Below are positions 51,801 through 54,185 of a stretch of DNA of 64,000 nucleotides, one piece after another. The translations under genes were made by a program, and so were the position numbers. Positions within the stretch are counted from its first letter, which is position 1, and each line of letters opens with the position of its first letter. Origin of the DNA: Carettochelys insculpta (taxonomy: Eukaryota > Chordata > Testudines > Carettochelyidae); assembly GCF_033958435.1 (NCBI RefSeq), contig NC_134138.1, forward strand, positions 190,375,298-190,439,297. The letters run 5' to 3'. Under the pieces are notes generated by a model, which was not told the origin of the DNA, ran no database searches, and saw only the letters and a program-made list of their open reading frames with translations.

Positions 51801-53582
51801 TAGTCTCAATCTGCTTGTCTTTTTTGGCTCAAAAACCCTTAACATGAGCAGTGAAAATATCCAGATTTTGGACAAGCTACTTGGACAAGCATGTCAGTCT
51901 CAAACTTGAAAGATGTTCCAATGGGAGGAAGACTTAAGGTTCTTTTGCTGTTCCTCAGATATGGTTCATCAGCAGATCTGCAAAAGGTACTACTACAGGA
52001 CTGCCACTCAGCATGCCCATGCATCTAATACCATCAGGAAGAAAGTGTTCCAGGAAATCCTGTTTCTGAAAAGTCTTTGATCTTTATTTAGGCCTGATCA
52101 TCAGAATCATACATACCTACAAATATCAACATCACATTCAGCTACTATTGGTTATTCAACCCTTGGTGATGTTTCAACAAAGGAAACCTGTATCTACAGT
52201 CTATGTTCAAATCCTCACAGAAGCATTTAAAATTCTTCCCTTTTTCTCCTTTGAGAAAGGATTCTTCAAGATGTGATACAAATATATATTCCATTTAAGC
52301 CTTTTCTTGGTTACAAAAGTGATAGAGGAAAGGACTGTATTCAGGTATTTCACTGTTTATCATGAATGGGTTTGAGCTCTCCTGTTAGATGTCAAACTTC
52401 TCAATTTGTGTGCTTTCAGAGTTACGAATGGCATCTCTCGGAATCATGCCTCTTTCACAGCTTGTCTACACTACCACCTTCCTTCGAAGGAAGGATGGTA
52501 ATTAGGGTGCTGGGAGTTTACTAATGAAGTGTTGGCATGCATCTAGTTGTGGCTCATCCACCGGTACTTCGAAGTGCTGGGGCAACTTCGAAGTCTTACT
52601 CCTCAATTTCGCAGCACTTCATTAGTAAACTCCCAACACCCTAATTACCATCTTTCCTTCAAAGGAAGGCGGTACTGTAGACAAGCCCTCATAGGAAAGT
52701 GTCTGGTTACATGCTTTGAGTGAACCTACTGTCTTTCCATGGGGAGGGATATATAAAGCACAGGATAGTTTTCAGAAGTGTAAGGAGAAGACAGTAAAGA
52801 CAATTTTTGTGCATTGCTTTTATTCTGCTATTTGCACTGCATATATTCGAGAGCTTTTTTAGATGGAATATCACCTTTACACAACGTGAAACATGTTCCT
52901 TTATGCTGGACCATTTAGGTGACTAAGAGCTATGTTCCACAGAATTAAATGATTAGTCTGCACCATCATAAAATCTTTAGTCTTCAAGATAAACTGCTCA
53001 AAGTCCCATCTCCAGGGAGTCAGATAAGGAATTGCATTAAACACATCCAGCACTGGAATAACAGCTACTATACAAGGCCTTGCTATTTCTACCCCTGCCA
53101 TCTCAGATGACTGCCTATAAACTGTATCAGTTTTTGAGGATAACAGAGGTTTATGTCCAAAGTGTGTAGTTGTAATATGAAGCTGTGGGTGCCCAGCTGC
53201 TCAGAAATACCCATCTTTAAATTTTCTAGATTATGCTAATGTCAGCAATTGAGCTCTGCTTTGTTTGGATAGGGTAACTACGTAGTCAGCAGTCAGGTGC
53301 CATTTTTCTTGACCTGACAGTCTTTTAAAGAACATAACACAATTTTCTCTGTTGAAAGTCTAACACAAAACTCATCTTTTAAATTGTGCTATTCACACCA
53401 GGACAGGATTTTTAAACAGAAACCCAGCTGCAGTTGTTCTGAAATTTAATGTAACTTTGTTTTCATTTTAGTTAAGAACAGCATTGGACAGGATAGAAGA
53501 GATGGAGATGACCAATAGCCATTTGGTGAAAAGGCTGGAGAAGATGAAGGCAAACAGGACTGCGCTTCTATCTCAACAGTAG
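836..53582 (+). CDS. LRRFIP2: LRRFIP2 (leucine-rich repeat flightless-interacting protein 2), 3' part of gene, 19 exons in window
   Basis: LRRFIP2 is a cytoplasmic coiled-coil adaptor. The family is known to bind Flightless-I, modulate MyD88/TLR4 and NLRP3 signalling and activate Wnt signalling through Dishevelled. Nineteen exons with GT-AG borders were assembled by eye: short serine-rich cassettes, a hinge, and then a long coiled coil ending at a TAG at 53580-53582. If all are joined they give 1653 nt (551 codons including stop) without a frameshift; phases change only at 39027/40447 and 42212/44623, and they match. The initiator and N-terminal exons are upstream of the window. The closest paralogue is LRRFIP1. 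I chose LRRFIP2 because of the terminal exon ([17 protein letters not shown]) and the convergent MLH1 neighbour. Several exons of length 3n are probably alternative, so no single transcript need use all of them. Confidence 0.95.
884..3675 (+). other. LRRFIP2: LRRFIP2 intron, first part
   Basis: AT-rich intron. Apart from the MIR at 2759-2952 and a possible short MITE remnant at about 3543-3665 (GCTATGTCTATATTT ... TGTAGATGTCACC), I see nothing specific. Confidence 0.7.
2759..2952 (+). mobile_element. MIR-type SINE
   Basis: Follows the MIR core order: TTGGCTCTGCCATTGGCTGA, CAAGTCATTTTACCTTCCTC, TGCCTCATTTTTGCCATC, GTGAAATGAGTATACTAATA, then TTAAGCACTTTGAGACC. Old and diverged. Confidence 0.75.
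4846..5829 (+). mobile_element. CR1 LINE, 5'-truncated, with RT C-terminal ORF
   Basis: Encodes the RT thumb and C-terminal region ([63 protein letters not shown]). It ends with the turtle-type CR1 3' UTR and TATGGCCATTCTTATGTTCT. It is nested in the transposon at 3676-6834, so it is the younger insertion. Confidence 0.9.
4857..5631 (+). pseudogene. CR1 ORF2 fragment with one internal stop
   Basis: Open from the truncation point to the natural stop, except for a TAG at 5071-5073 where related CR1 copies have Gln before CAAAV. The 175-codon stretch from 5104 is the part after that stop. It lacks the endonuclease and RT fingers/palm, so it is not functional. Confidence 0.85.
6989..7170 (-). 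repeat. PLE 3' terminal inverted arm (pLTR)
   Basis: Reverse complement of 9768-9949 with a single difference (CTCATGC here, CTCGTGC in the other arm, read in the same sense). It includes the final codons of the ORF, a TATAAATA box and a hammerhead-like motif. Confidence 0.92.
7032..7080 (-). ncRNA. Hammerhead-ribozyme-like motif in PLE 3' arm
   Basis: Minus strand: CTGAAGA (7074-7068), one extra A, a 5-bp stem II GTGAG-TTAA-CTCAC, GAAA (7052-7049), a 2-bp stem III candidate GC-TCAT-GC and then TC. PLEs are known to carry hammerhead ribozymes with very short stem III in their pLTRs. Stem I is not evident here and the extra A may lower activity. Confidence 0.6.
7150..9747 (-). CDS. Penelope-like element polyprotein: reverse transcriptase plus GIY-YIG endonuclease (865 aa)
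   Basis: Intact ORF. An N-terminal region of about 240 residues without a recognised domain leads to the RT: KEADKGG near 249, motif A-like [12 protein letters not shown] near 392, motif [11 protein letters not shown] at 448-457 and YIDD at 485-488. A linker follows, then a CX4CX2C cluster (CNEPRCQLC, 704-712) and the GIY-YIG nuclease: VIYAI at 742, AIYIG at 754, RKRINAHK at 765-772, EHF at 786-788. This order is diagnostic of GIY-YIG PLEs. The nuclease is thought to nick target DNA and the RT to prime from the nick. The start is the first ATG after a TATA box in the arm. The last codons and the stop lie inside the 3' terminal arm. No inactivating change is visible. The exact clade (Neptune/Poseidon type) is not settled by eye. 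Confidence 0.93.
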   Translation of the reverse strand: MDIIPNGLKVKNPLQSTYCTDYSERLCHTLSKKLRNHLISVLYNKQENIKKELSNLESFINNQPSTQTSTPLNFTKIRQEIYTRHFTTIQKKKDCKLSKLLPATQSHSSGTTNSASNIINLSSYTLSSAEESALSRGLSFCPTTRTNMIQFCGDLEAYFRRLRLKEYFQHNTDQHTITQTTSRQHKNNYSTWTPPEGRNNSLDLYIECFRQRAQTEIVEKQHRLPHNLSRAERNAIHSLRSNPNIIIKEADKGGATVIMDRSDYQKEASRQLCNTRFYRLLSSDPTEEYTKKLHRLLRTLPTQAQEQIYTNTPLEPRPGLFYLLPKIHKPGNPGRPIISGIGTLTEGLSGYVDSLLRPYVTNTPSHLRDTTDFLRRLQYVGDLPENTILATMDVEALYTNIPHKDGINAVRNSIPDDATAHLAAELCNFILTHNYFRFGDNIYLQISGTAMGTRMAPQYANIFMADLEQRFLNSRPLTPRLYLRYIDDIFIIWTHGKETLEEFHRDFNNFHPNIKLSLDQSTQEIHFLDTTVLIHNGHISTTLYRKPTDRYSYLHASSFHPRHTTQSIVYSQALRYNRICSNSSDRDKHLQDLHQAFLRLQYPPEEVRKQINRARRVPRSLLLQDKPKRETNRTPLAITYSPQLKPLQRIIRDLQPILDNDPPLSQALGGRPIIAHRQPANLKQILTSNYTPHQSHSISGTHPCNEPRCQLCPHIHTSNIITGPNRISHTIVGSFSCTSTNVIYAIMCQQCPSAIYIGQTGQSLRKRINAHKSDIRNSNIQKPIGEHFNLPGHTVADLKVAILQQRNFKNRLQREIAELQFICKFNTLSSGLNKDCEWLAKYKSSFPSLGVHTSRSTDDNTTQPA
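9826..9833 (-). promoter_or_regulatory. PLE TATA box (TATAAATA)
   Basis: Minus-strand TATAAATA in a GC-rich context, 79 bp upstream of the ORF ATG. A start about 30 bp downstream would leave a leader of roughly 50 nt. The other arm carries the same box on the plus strand at 7105-7112. Promoter role inferred from sequence and position. Confidence 0.6.
9859..9908 (+). ncRNA. Hammerhead-ribozyme-like motif in PLE 5' arm, sense to LRRFIP2
   Basis: Same core as the other arm: CTGAAGA at 9864, stem II with a TTAA loop, GAAA, then GC-TCGT-GC and TC. Only the stem III loop base differs. It would be transcribed within the LRRFIP2 pre-mRNA intron. Confidence 0.58.
10036..10640. mobile_element. MITE related to the 3676-6834 element
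   Basis: Left end GGCCATGTCTACACTACCAG with ATAAATTTGATTTTTATA; right part CTTAAATTTGAATTTATCTC, ATAG. The internal CTGTGCCTTGTGGGAAACTG resembles the GCACTGTGGGAAC of the larger relative. The right terminus is overwritten by the next MITE. Confidence 0.6.
10636..11070. mobile_element. MITE with long TIRs (CATGTCTACA family)
   Basis: Left CATGTCTACAGTAGCACCCC and right complement CTATGTCTACACTAGCACCC. Inverted symmetry continues through CCTTTCGAAAGGGGGATGCTAATG and TGCTAATGAGGC into a centre near 10,855. About 435 bp, no ORF. A half copy lies at 43446. Confidence 0.8.
11071..12274 (+). other. LRRFIP2: LRRFIP2 intron remainder before exon 12275
   Basis: No gene. Part of 11,330-11,700 is G-rich and repeat-like (GGATTAGGGACC, GATGGAGACAAAACTGATGG) but I cannot classify it. 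Confidence 0.5.
12275..12322 (+). CDS. LRRFIP2: LRRFIP2 serine-rich cassette exon (48 nt)
   Basis: Reads [16 protein letters not shown] after acceptor TTTCACAG and before donor GTAAGT. It has the same length and phase as the exon at 836 and shares its SxL..D.L...KSH pattern, so the two look like ancient duplicates. Confidence 0.88.
12421..12477 (+). CDS. LRRFIP2: LRRFIP2 serine-rich exon, donor uncertain
   Basis: Starts with [19 protein letters not shown] after acceptor TTTGTATTTAG. Two donors are possible. GTGGGT at 12478 gives 57 nt and keeps phase 0. The better-looking GTGAGC at 12482 gives 61 nt and phase 1, which no downstream exon I found accepts. I chose 12477 on phase; LRRFIP1 has a related SSARASPVV segment. 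Only 98 bp separate this exon from the previous one. Confidence 0.75.
12478..15719 (+). other. LRRFIP2: LRRFIP2 intron with unclassified GC-rich repeat at about 13,960-14,760
   Basis: AT-rich intron interrupted by a pyrimidine-rich block (14,280-14,680, many CCCCA/CCTAACC runs) ending in a T tract and GTGGGTCACTGCAGTGG. It is probably an unclassified interspersed repeat; its short ORFs have no family features. Confidence 0.5.
15720..15788 (+). CDS. LRRFIP2: LRRFIP2 exon (69 nt)
   Basis: Encodes 23 residues, [20 protein letters not shown] onward, in phase 0. Acceptor is TTTGTAG and donor GTGAGA. The length is a multiple of three and the content is Ser/Thr-rich and probably disordered, so it may be skippable. 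Confidence 0.8.
16505..16750 (-). mobile_element. CR1 LINE 3' fragment (minus)
   Basis: Plus strand starts ATAGAATACTAGGACTGAAA, the inverse of a CR1 3' end. The minus strand encodes [20 protein letters not shown], the RT C-terminal signature. Different subfamily from the copy at 4846. Confidence 0.85.
16751..17857 (+). other. LRRFIP2: LRRFIP2 intron with likely unclassified repeat (about 16,800-17,500)
   Basis: The end AGAGCCCCACAGATACGG ... GTGCCAGGCTCTA looks like an inverted-repeat terminus (AGAGCCC/GGCTCT) of a transposon relic. A 188-codon minus-strand ORF here shows no domain or family signature and I do not call it a gene. Confidence 0.4.
17858..17971 (+). CDS. LRRFIP2: LRRFIP2 exon with [11 protein letters not shown] motif (114 nt)
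   Basis: Encodes 38 residues containing [19 protein letters not shown], a conserved LRRFIP2 segment with a basophilic-kinase-like RRGS site. The acceptor is GAAG after a T-rich tract and the donor is GTGAGT. Phase is 0 at both ends. Confidence 0.9.
17972..20311 (+). other. LRRFIP2: LRRFIP2 intron, mostly featureless
   Basis: AT-rich. A stretch at about 19,335-19,500 (AGTGTTCCCTCTAATTTTTT, CATCCACGGGAGGAAT) looks like a common reptile interspersed repeat that I cannot classify. No exon seen. Confidence 0.5.
20312..20338 (+). CDS. LRRFIP2: LRRFIP2 putative 27-nt microexon
   Basis: Reads AKQSSFVAQ between acceptor TTTTATTTTAG and donor CAG|GTATCT, in phase 0. It lies only 121 bp before the next exon. 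The evidence is splice signals, preserved frame and location; I do not recall this segment from the canonical human isoform. Confidence 0.6.
20460..20504 (+). CDS. LRRFIP2: LRRFIP2 exon [15 protein letters not shown] (45 nt)
   Basis: Fifteen codons matching the family's LDEKSDKQ-type segment just before the hinge. Acceptor is TTTCTCTAG and donor GTAAGT. Phase is 0 at both ends. Confidence 0.88.
20521..20584 (+). repeat. Tandem duplication of a 32-bp unit
   Basis: TTTAAAAAGATGATTGATAG... is repeated head to tail with only a GATAG/AAGAG difference, just inside the intron after exon 20460-20504. Confidence 0.85.
20663..20951. mobile_element. MITE with GGTTGGAACTCTCTGATCTGGCA terminus
   Basis: The left terminus pairs with right TGCCAGACTAGAGAGGTTCA. 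The internal sequence is shared with the copy at 39705 (TTTAGTTAG, ACTTATCATGG, AATTTACCCCTAAATGTCTT). No ORF. Confidence 0.75.
21639..21752 (+). CDS. LRRFIP2: LRRFIP2 Ser/Thr-rich hinge exon (114 nt)
   Basis: Thirty-eight codons beginning [20 protein letters not shown] and ending SLSELR, followed by donor GTAAAC. The [12 protein letters not shown] stretch is shared by LRRFIP1 and LRRFIP2 and lies directly N-terminal to the coiled coil. Confidence 0.93.
22261..22332 (+). CDS. LRRFIP2: LRRFIP2 first coiled-coil exon (72 nt)
   Basis: Twenty-four codons: [20 protein letters not shown] plus KELK. Heptad spacing begins here; this is the conserved start of the family coiled coil. Acceptor CCTACAG, donor GTATAA. 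A degenerate copy of its 3' end and donor lies in the following intron at 22876-22924. Confidence 0.94.
22333..24980 (+). other. LRRFIP2: First part of the 9.75-kb LRRFIP2 intron
   Basis: AT-rich. Contains the exon-end duplicate at 22876-22924 and a second short echo (CCTAAATCACATTTT at about 22,935; CCTAAACCACATTTA at about 23,335). No transposon recognised with confidence. Confidence 0.5.
22876..22924 (+). repeat. Degenerate copy of the 3' end of exon 22261-22332 with its donor
   Basis: ATGCAGAGACTTAAAGAACT, AAAGGTGTAAGG and CCCAAGCAT parallel the exon end and intron start at 22309-22357. A donor-like AAG|GTGTAAG is kept, but no acceptor precedes it. Confidence 0.75.
24981..26190. other. 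Unclassified interspersed sequence in the large intron
   Basis: Higher GC than its surroundings with several broken short ORFs on the minus strand, compatible with a decayed retroelement. I find no RT or integrase motif to classify it. Confidence 0.35.
26195..26820 (+). repeat. Degenerate ~50-bp minisatellite split by the foldback element
   Basis: Units built on GGGTTCACAGTA, CCCAGGCCCTAGTG, CAGGGTGGGGCAGCAAA recur at 26,195-26,402 and again at 26,768-26,815, on either side of the foldback at 26,409-26,693. Confidence 0.6.
26409..26693. mobile_element. Foldback PLE derivative with two facing hammerhead-like arms
   Basis: Two inverted copies of the PLE terminal arm meet near 26,545 with no ORF. 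The right copy reads CTGATGA...AAAAGCTTATGCTC, then the tail ACAGACTAACACGGCTACTC as in the full-length element. The left copy is its inverse with a short deletion in the tail. The inverted symmetry continues about 28 bp beyond the tail on both sides (TGCCTTGCATGGTGACAAGT and its complement). The GAAA box is AAAA in the right copy, so it is probably an inactive ribozyme. Confidence 0.75.
27180..28140 (-). mobile_element. Old CR1-like LINE, RT region (minus)
   Basis: Minus-strand translation in broken frames gives pieces of CR1 [13 protein letters not shown] near 27,590 (usual DWR.ANVVPIFKKG), [24 protein letters not shown] near 27,320 (the YLDFQKAFDKV motif, with the first Asp lost). Many stops and frameshifts. 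Confidence 0.7.
28396..28774. mobile_element. MITE (GGCTGTGTCTACATT ... GTGTAGACATAGCC)
   Basis: Imperfect TIRs at both ends and repeated TCTGTCGACA motifs inside. No coding capacity. Same TIR group as the MITEs at 10636 and 30701. Confidence 0.7.
29426..29543 (+). repeat. Perfect tandem duplication of a 59-bp unit
   Basis: GAATTGGTAGAAACACCATC... occurs twice, head to tail (29426-29484 and 29485-29543), identical by eye. Confidence 0.95.
29560..30560 (+). mobile_element. DIRS-like tyrosine-recombinase retrotransposon remnant
   Basis: RT-like [20 protein letters not shown] near 29,590 resembles the thumb-side RT of DIRS elements. A recombinase-like end follows: [14 protein letters not shown] near 30,090, then [20 protein letters not shown] near 30,330. 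Frames are broken and the middle is missing. DIRS elements use a tyrosine recombinase rather than an integrase. Confidence 0.6.
30535..31585. repeat. Large inverted repeat, probably DIRS-type termini, interrupted by a MITE
   Basis: Left arm (30535-30700 plus 31138-31185) matches the complement of the right arm (31367-31585): AATCAGATACTTTAACA, ACTACAATCACTT, TTAGAACCTGAGTT, GTGGCTCTG and GAGAAAGTTA occur in both in opposite sense. The spacer is about 180 bp. Confidence 0.75.
30701..31137. mobile_element. MITE nested in the DIRS-type inverted repeat
   Basis: GGCCACATCTAGCAAG on the left, GTGTAGACATAGCC on the right, many TTCTTTTGAAA motifs inside. Removing it restores a continuous left arm (AGTAA|CTGAGG) as in the right arm. 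Confidence 0.7.
31586..32085 (+). other. LRRFIP2: End of the large LRRFIP2 intron
   Basis: AT-rich, no repeat recognised. Polypyrimidine tract and acceptor lie just before 32086. Confidence 0.6.
32086..32256 (+). CDS. LRRFIP2: LRRFIP2 coiled-coil exon (171 nt)
   Basis: Fifty-seven codons, strongly heptad-like, with the hallmark [20 protein letters not shown] and [16 protein letters not shown]. Acceptor TTTATGCAG, donor GTATTG. A 9.75-kb repeat-filled intron precedes it. Confidence 0.96.
32257..33518 (+). other. LRRFIP2: LRRFIP2 intron with unclassified GC-rich repeat (about 32,570-33,270)
   Basis: The block is C-rich (CCACCCCAGTCATCTGCCAC, CCTCCTCAGAGGCCCC) and bounded by AT-rich intron. 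Probably a transposon relic; the 156-codon ORF in it is low-complexity and not called a gene. Confidence 0.45.
33519..33611 (+). CDS. LRRFIP2: LRRFIP2 coiled-coil exon (93 nt)
   Basis: Thirty-one codons, [20 protein letters not shown] through [11 protein letters not shown]. Acceptor AATATAG, donor GTTTGT. In the canonical human protein this segment is followed directly by the KHGL exon (here 38895), so the next two exons are probably alternative. Confidence 0.95.
33612..35480 (+). other. LRRFIP2: LRRFIP2 intron without recognised elements
   Basis: Part of 34,770-35,290 (GCTTATAAAGGTAGCC and surroundings) looks repeat-derived but is unclassified. Nothing else supported. The old PLE fragment follows. 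Confidence 0.4.
35481..35940 (-). mobile_element. Old 5'-truncated PLE fragment, 3' arm plus endonuclease end
   Basis: Plus-strand text parallels 7000-7460 of the full-length element: arm with the inverse of the hammerhead-like core (35525-35575), then diverged sequence including TGGCTACTTTTAAATC, part of the GIY-YIG coding end. It is heavily diverged with broken frames. The core is degraded (CTGAAAA...AAAA). Confidence 0.7.
36278..36370 (+). CDS. LRRFIP2: LRRFIP2 alternative coiled-coil exon ENQRMQQK (93 nt)
   Basis: Thirty-one codons containing [18 protein letters not shown]. It closely resembles the coiled-coil cassette of long LRRFIP1 isoforms (DLQETIEWKDKKIG). Acceptor ACTACAG, donor GTATGA, phase 0. 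Probably included only in long isoforms together with the next exon. Confidence 0.85.
36878..37160. mobile_element. MITE (GCCGACATCTACACTGG ... GTGAGTATAGACAC)
   Basis: End signatures of the TCTACACT group and internal inverted symmetry (AATTTTAGATGCGCAGC...). Diverged, no ORF. Confidence 0.5.
37430..38215. mobile_element. Mariner/Tigger-like DNA transposon, non-autonomous
   Basis: TA at each flank (37428-37429 and 38216-38217). Ends CAGTAAACCCCCGAG and, complemented, CAATAGACCCCCAG pair. The TTATGCGAGAATTACG and GCGTAACTC motifs are typical of pogo/Tigger-type ends. The interior is GC-rich and lacks transposase. Confidence 0.65.
38486..38587 (+). CDS. LRRFIP2: LRRFIP2 alternative coiled-coil exon [11 protein letters not shown] (102 nt)
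   Basis: Thirty-four codons, [20 protein letters not shown] through [14 protein letters not shown], homologous to the ALERQKEFFDSVRSERDDLR segment of LRRFIP1. Acceptor CACCCAG, donor GTATGT. With the previous exon it adds 65 residues of coiled coil without changing frame. Confidence 0.85.
38895..39027 (+). CDS. LRRFIP2: LRRFIP2 KHGL exon (133 nt)
   Basis: Begins [20 protein letters not shown] and ends GEGPL plus one base (phase 1). The non-helical linker between coiled-coil halves, including [16 protein letters not shown], is characteristic of LRRFIP2. Acceptor is a long T tract plus CCCCAG; donor GTAAAC. Confidence 0.95.
39028..40446 (+). other. LRRFIP2: LRRFIP2 intron holding a MITE
   Basis: AT-rich apart from the MITE at 39705-40033. 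No other feature seen. Confidence 0.6.
39705..40033. mobile_element. MITE, second copy of the 20663 family
   Basis: Left TTGATCCTCTCTAATCTGGA and right GCTGGATTAGAGAGGTTCAA are inverted. The interior is collinear with 20663-20951 (CACTAATTTACCCCTAAATG). Confidence 0.8.
40447..40496 (+). CDS. LRRFIP2: LRRFIP2 exon [17 protein letters not shown] (50 nt)
   Basis: Begins in phase 1, completing the codon opened at 39027, and ends in phase 0 at CAG|GTAGTA. Acceptor CTTTTAG. The sequence is nearly invariant in the family and resumes the coiled coil. Confidence 0.95.
40497..42091 (+). other. LRRFIP2: LRRFIP2 intron without recognised elements
   Basis: AT-rich intron; nothing supported beyond splice sites. 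Confidence 0.5.
42092..42212 (+). CDS. LRRFIP2: LRRFIP2 coiled-coil exon [14 protein letters not shown] (121 nt)
   Basis: Begins [20 protein letters not shown] and ends LIEMQ plus one base at donor GTAAGT, so it exits in phase 1. Acceptor TTTATTTCAG. Matches the human [14 protein letters not shown] segment. Confidence 0.95.
42290..42905. mobile_element. Possible LTR-type or other interspersed repeat
   Basis: Contains TTTATACTTCATATTTCTAG, GCATGCAAATAGAATATAC and AAGCATATTTCCATAAAG, motifs I associate with an abundant turtle repeat. No coding sequence and no paired LTR seen. Class uncertain. Confidence 0.35.
43385..43745. mobile_element. Composite palindrome with nested half-MITE
   Basis: Inner part (43446-43680) is a half copy of the MITE at 10636 (GAATAAGGGGATTTC, GCATATTCATTGCAGC, CATTAGCATATCCCAAAGTG). 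The inverted symmetry continues outward on both sides through TACTTCAGAGGGAC, CAGAGAC, GCAAACCA and CCTCAYTGACACA. Confidence 0.65.
43746..44460. mobile_element. MITE and DIRS-like terminal fragments
   Basis: GCTGTGTAGACGTAGCC at about 43,810 and AATGTCTACACTAGCACCCC at about 43,926 are MITE ends. GGGAAGTTACTTACCTTTAA, then CTGGAGATTC near 44,280 resembles the end of DIRS-type repeats. Boundaries are not resolved. Confidence 0.4.
44623..44702 (+). CDS. LRRFIP2: LRRFIP2 coiled-coil exon [14 protein letters not shown] (80 nt)
   Basis: Completes the phase-1 codon to give R, then [20 protein letters not shown] and TTMEQN. Acceptor TTATTTAG, donor GTAAGT. Ends in phase 0. Confidence 0.95.
46085..46533. 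mobile_element. Tigger-like transposon end with GC-rich tandem interior
   Basis: The right end CACTACTGTA (complement CAGTAGTGCCTCAG) and GACTTACGCAAAATTCAAGT match the ends of the element at 37430. The interior repeats CCAGGTC/CTGGCTC motifs. The left end is not certain. Confidence 0.5.
46545..46610 (-). mobile_element. hAT (Charlie-like) terminal fragment
   Basis: Complement reads CAGGGGTAGGCAAACATTTT, then GGCTTGAGGGCCACAT, a typical hAT terminus. Only one end is present. Confidence 0.55.
47277..47381 (+). CDS. LRRFIP2: LRRFIP2 coiled-coil exon [20 protein letters not shown] (105 nt)
   Basis: Thirty-five codons ending [15 protein letters not shown]. Acceptor GATTTGCAG, donor GTAAAC. Near-identical to the human penultimate coding segment. 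Confidence 0.96.
47382..48479 (+). other. LRRFIP2: LRRFIP2 intron, first part of last intron
   Basis: Mixed sequence. 48,170-48,440 contains AGCTGTCTACACCATACTTG and ACATCCACACTGC, possibly a diverged MITE. No gene supported. Confidence 0.4.
49598..49765 (-). mobile_element. PLE-arm fragment with hammerhead-like core
   Basis: Minus strand reads CTGAAGA, AGTGGGTCTGTCCCAC (stem II), GAAA, GCTCATCACC and then TAATAAATTATTG, as in other PLE-arm repeats, followed by TTAGTCTTTAAAGTGCTG. No ORF. It lies inside DIRS-like sequence. Confidence 0.65.
51358..51526. mobile_element. 169-bp minimal PLE derivative with 12-bp target-site duplication
   Basis: An antisense arm (GCAAAAACAAGCAGTCCTGT, then a degraded hammerhead-like core) joins a truncated sense arm ending in the PLE tail ACAGACTGACAAAGATACCC. 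GACTGTAACTGT occurs on both sides (51346-51357 and 51527-51538). It interrupts DIRS-like sequence. Confidence 0.75.
52460..52687. mobile_element. Short MITE with ~75-bp TIRs
   Basis: GCTTGTCTACACTACCACCT pairs with its inverse at 52687. The symmetry runs through CCTTCGAAGGAAGG, TGGTAATTAGGGTG and GGGAGTTTACTAATGAAGTG on both sides, leaving a 75-bp centre. No ORF. Confidence 0.85.
53472..53582 (+). CDS. LRRFIP2: LRRFIP2 terminal coding exon
   Basis: Thirty-six codons plus [23 protein letters not shown], then [16 protein letters not shown]. Acceptor TTTCATTTTAG. The C-terminus matches the family end. The preceding intron is 6.1 kb and full of retroelement remnants. Confidence 0.96.
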   Translation, partial: LRTALDRIEEMEMTNSHLVKRLEKMKANRTALLSQQ

Positions 53583-54185
53583 AAGAAATTTCTAGAAAAT
53601 GGAACAAATTGCGCACTGCTCCTTGAACTAACTGGCCCTTAGCTTGTTTTAATACAGACTTTCATTGGCACAAACTATTTGAACACTGAGCTGTTCAGTA
53701 ATTTAGTTGCAGAATTAAATGACGTACCTTTTGTAACTTATGAGAGCGTGAAATTTTTGAATTCCTATGTGAATGATGGTGATTTTTATTTAGCAGTTTA
53801 AGTGTAGAGTCAGAGCTGGAGCACAATGCTGTATGATTGACTTATTACTAGAAAACATTTATTTTCACAACTGTGGAATCGAGTTTACTTAACTTTTTTC
53901 AGCTGCTTTGATGCTTGGTGCTTGAAGATGACTGCATGAATTCGAGAGGACACTTAGAAATTAACAAATGTATTTGCTCATGACATCACACAGCACAAGT
54001 GCCTTCTATATCGTGCAATTTAAACTTCAAATATGGTAGCGCTAACCTTTGAAATCAGATAACATTTATTTTAAGATACAGTTTGAGGGTCTGTTCATTA
54101 AAGTTTATACATTTTGATGGAAAGGTGCATTTTTGTAAAATATTTAAATTTGCAGAAAAATAAAAATAGGGACTTATAAAACTTG
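53583..54185 (+). other. LRRFIP2: LRRFIP2 3' UTR
   Basis: AT-rich sequence without repeats from the TAG to about 20 bp past an AATAAA. It contains several ATTTA-type motifs. The end is inferred from the signal and the T-rich stretch just after it. Confidence 0.75.
54159..54164 (+). terminator. LRRFIP2: LRRFIP2 poly(A) signal AATAAA
   Basis: Canonical hexamer 577 bp after the stop codon, in an A-rich context, with a T-rich stretch about 25 bp downstream that could be the downstream element. Confidence 0.7.

Larger units (their letters stand above)
48480..52340 (+). mobile_element. Degenerate DIRS-like retroelement region
   Basis: Near 50,380-50,510 the plus strand reads [20 protein letters not shown], then [18 protein letters not shown], a Gag-like pattern (IW.....LP...R..F.A...EG) seen in DIRS elements. 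Near 51,170-51,240 [16 protein letters not shown] resembles the 3' end of such elements. Frames are broken throughout. PLE derivatives at 49598 and 51358 are inserted in it. Class inferred, limits approximate. Confidence 0.45.
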
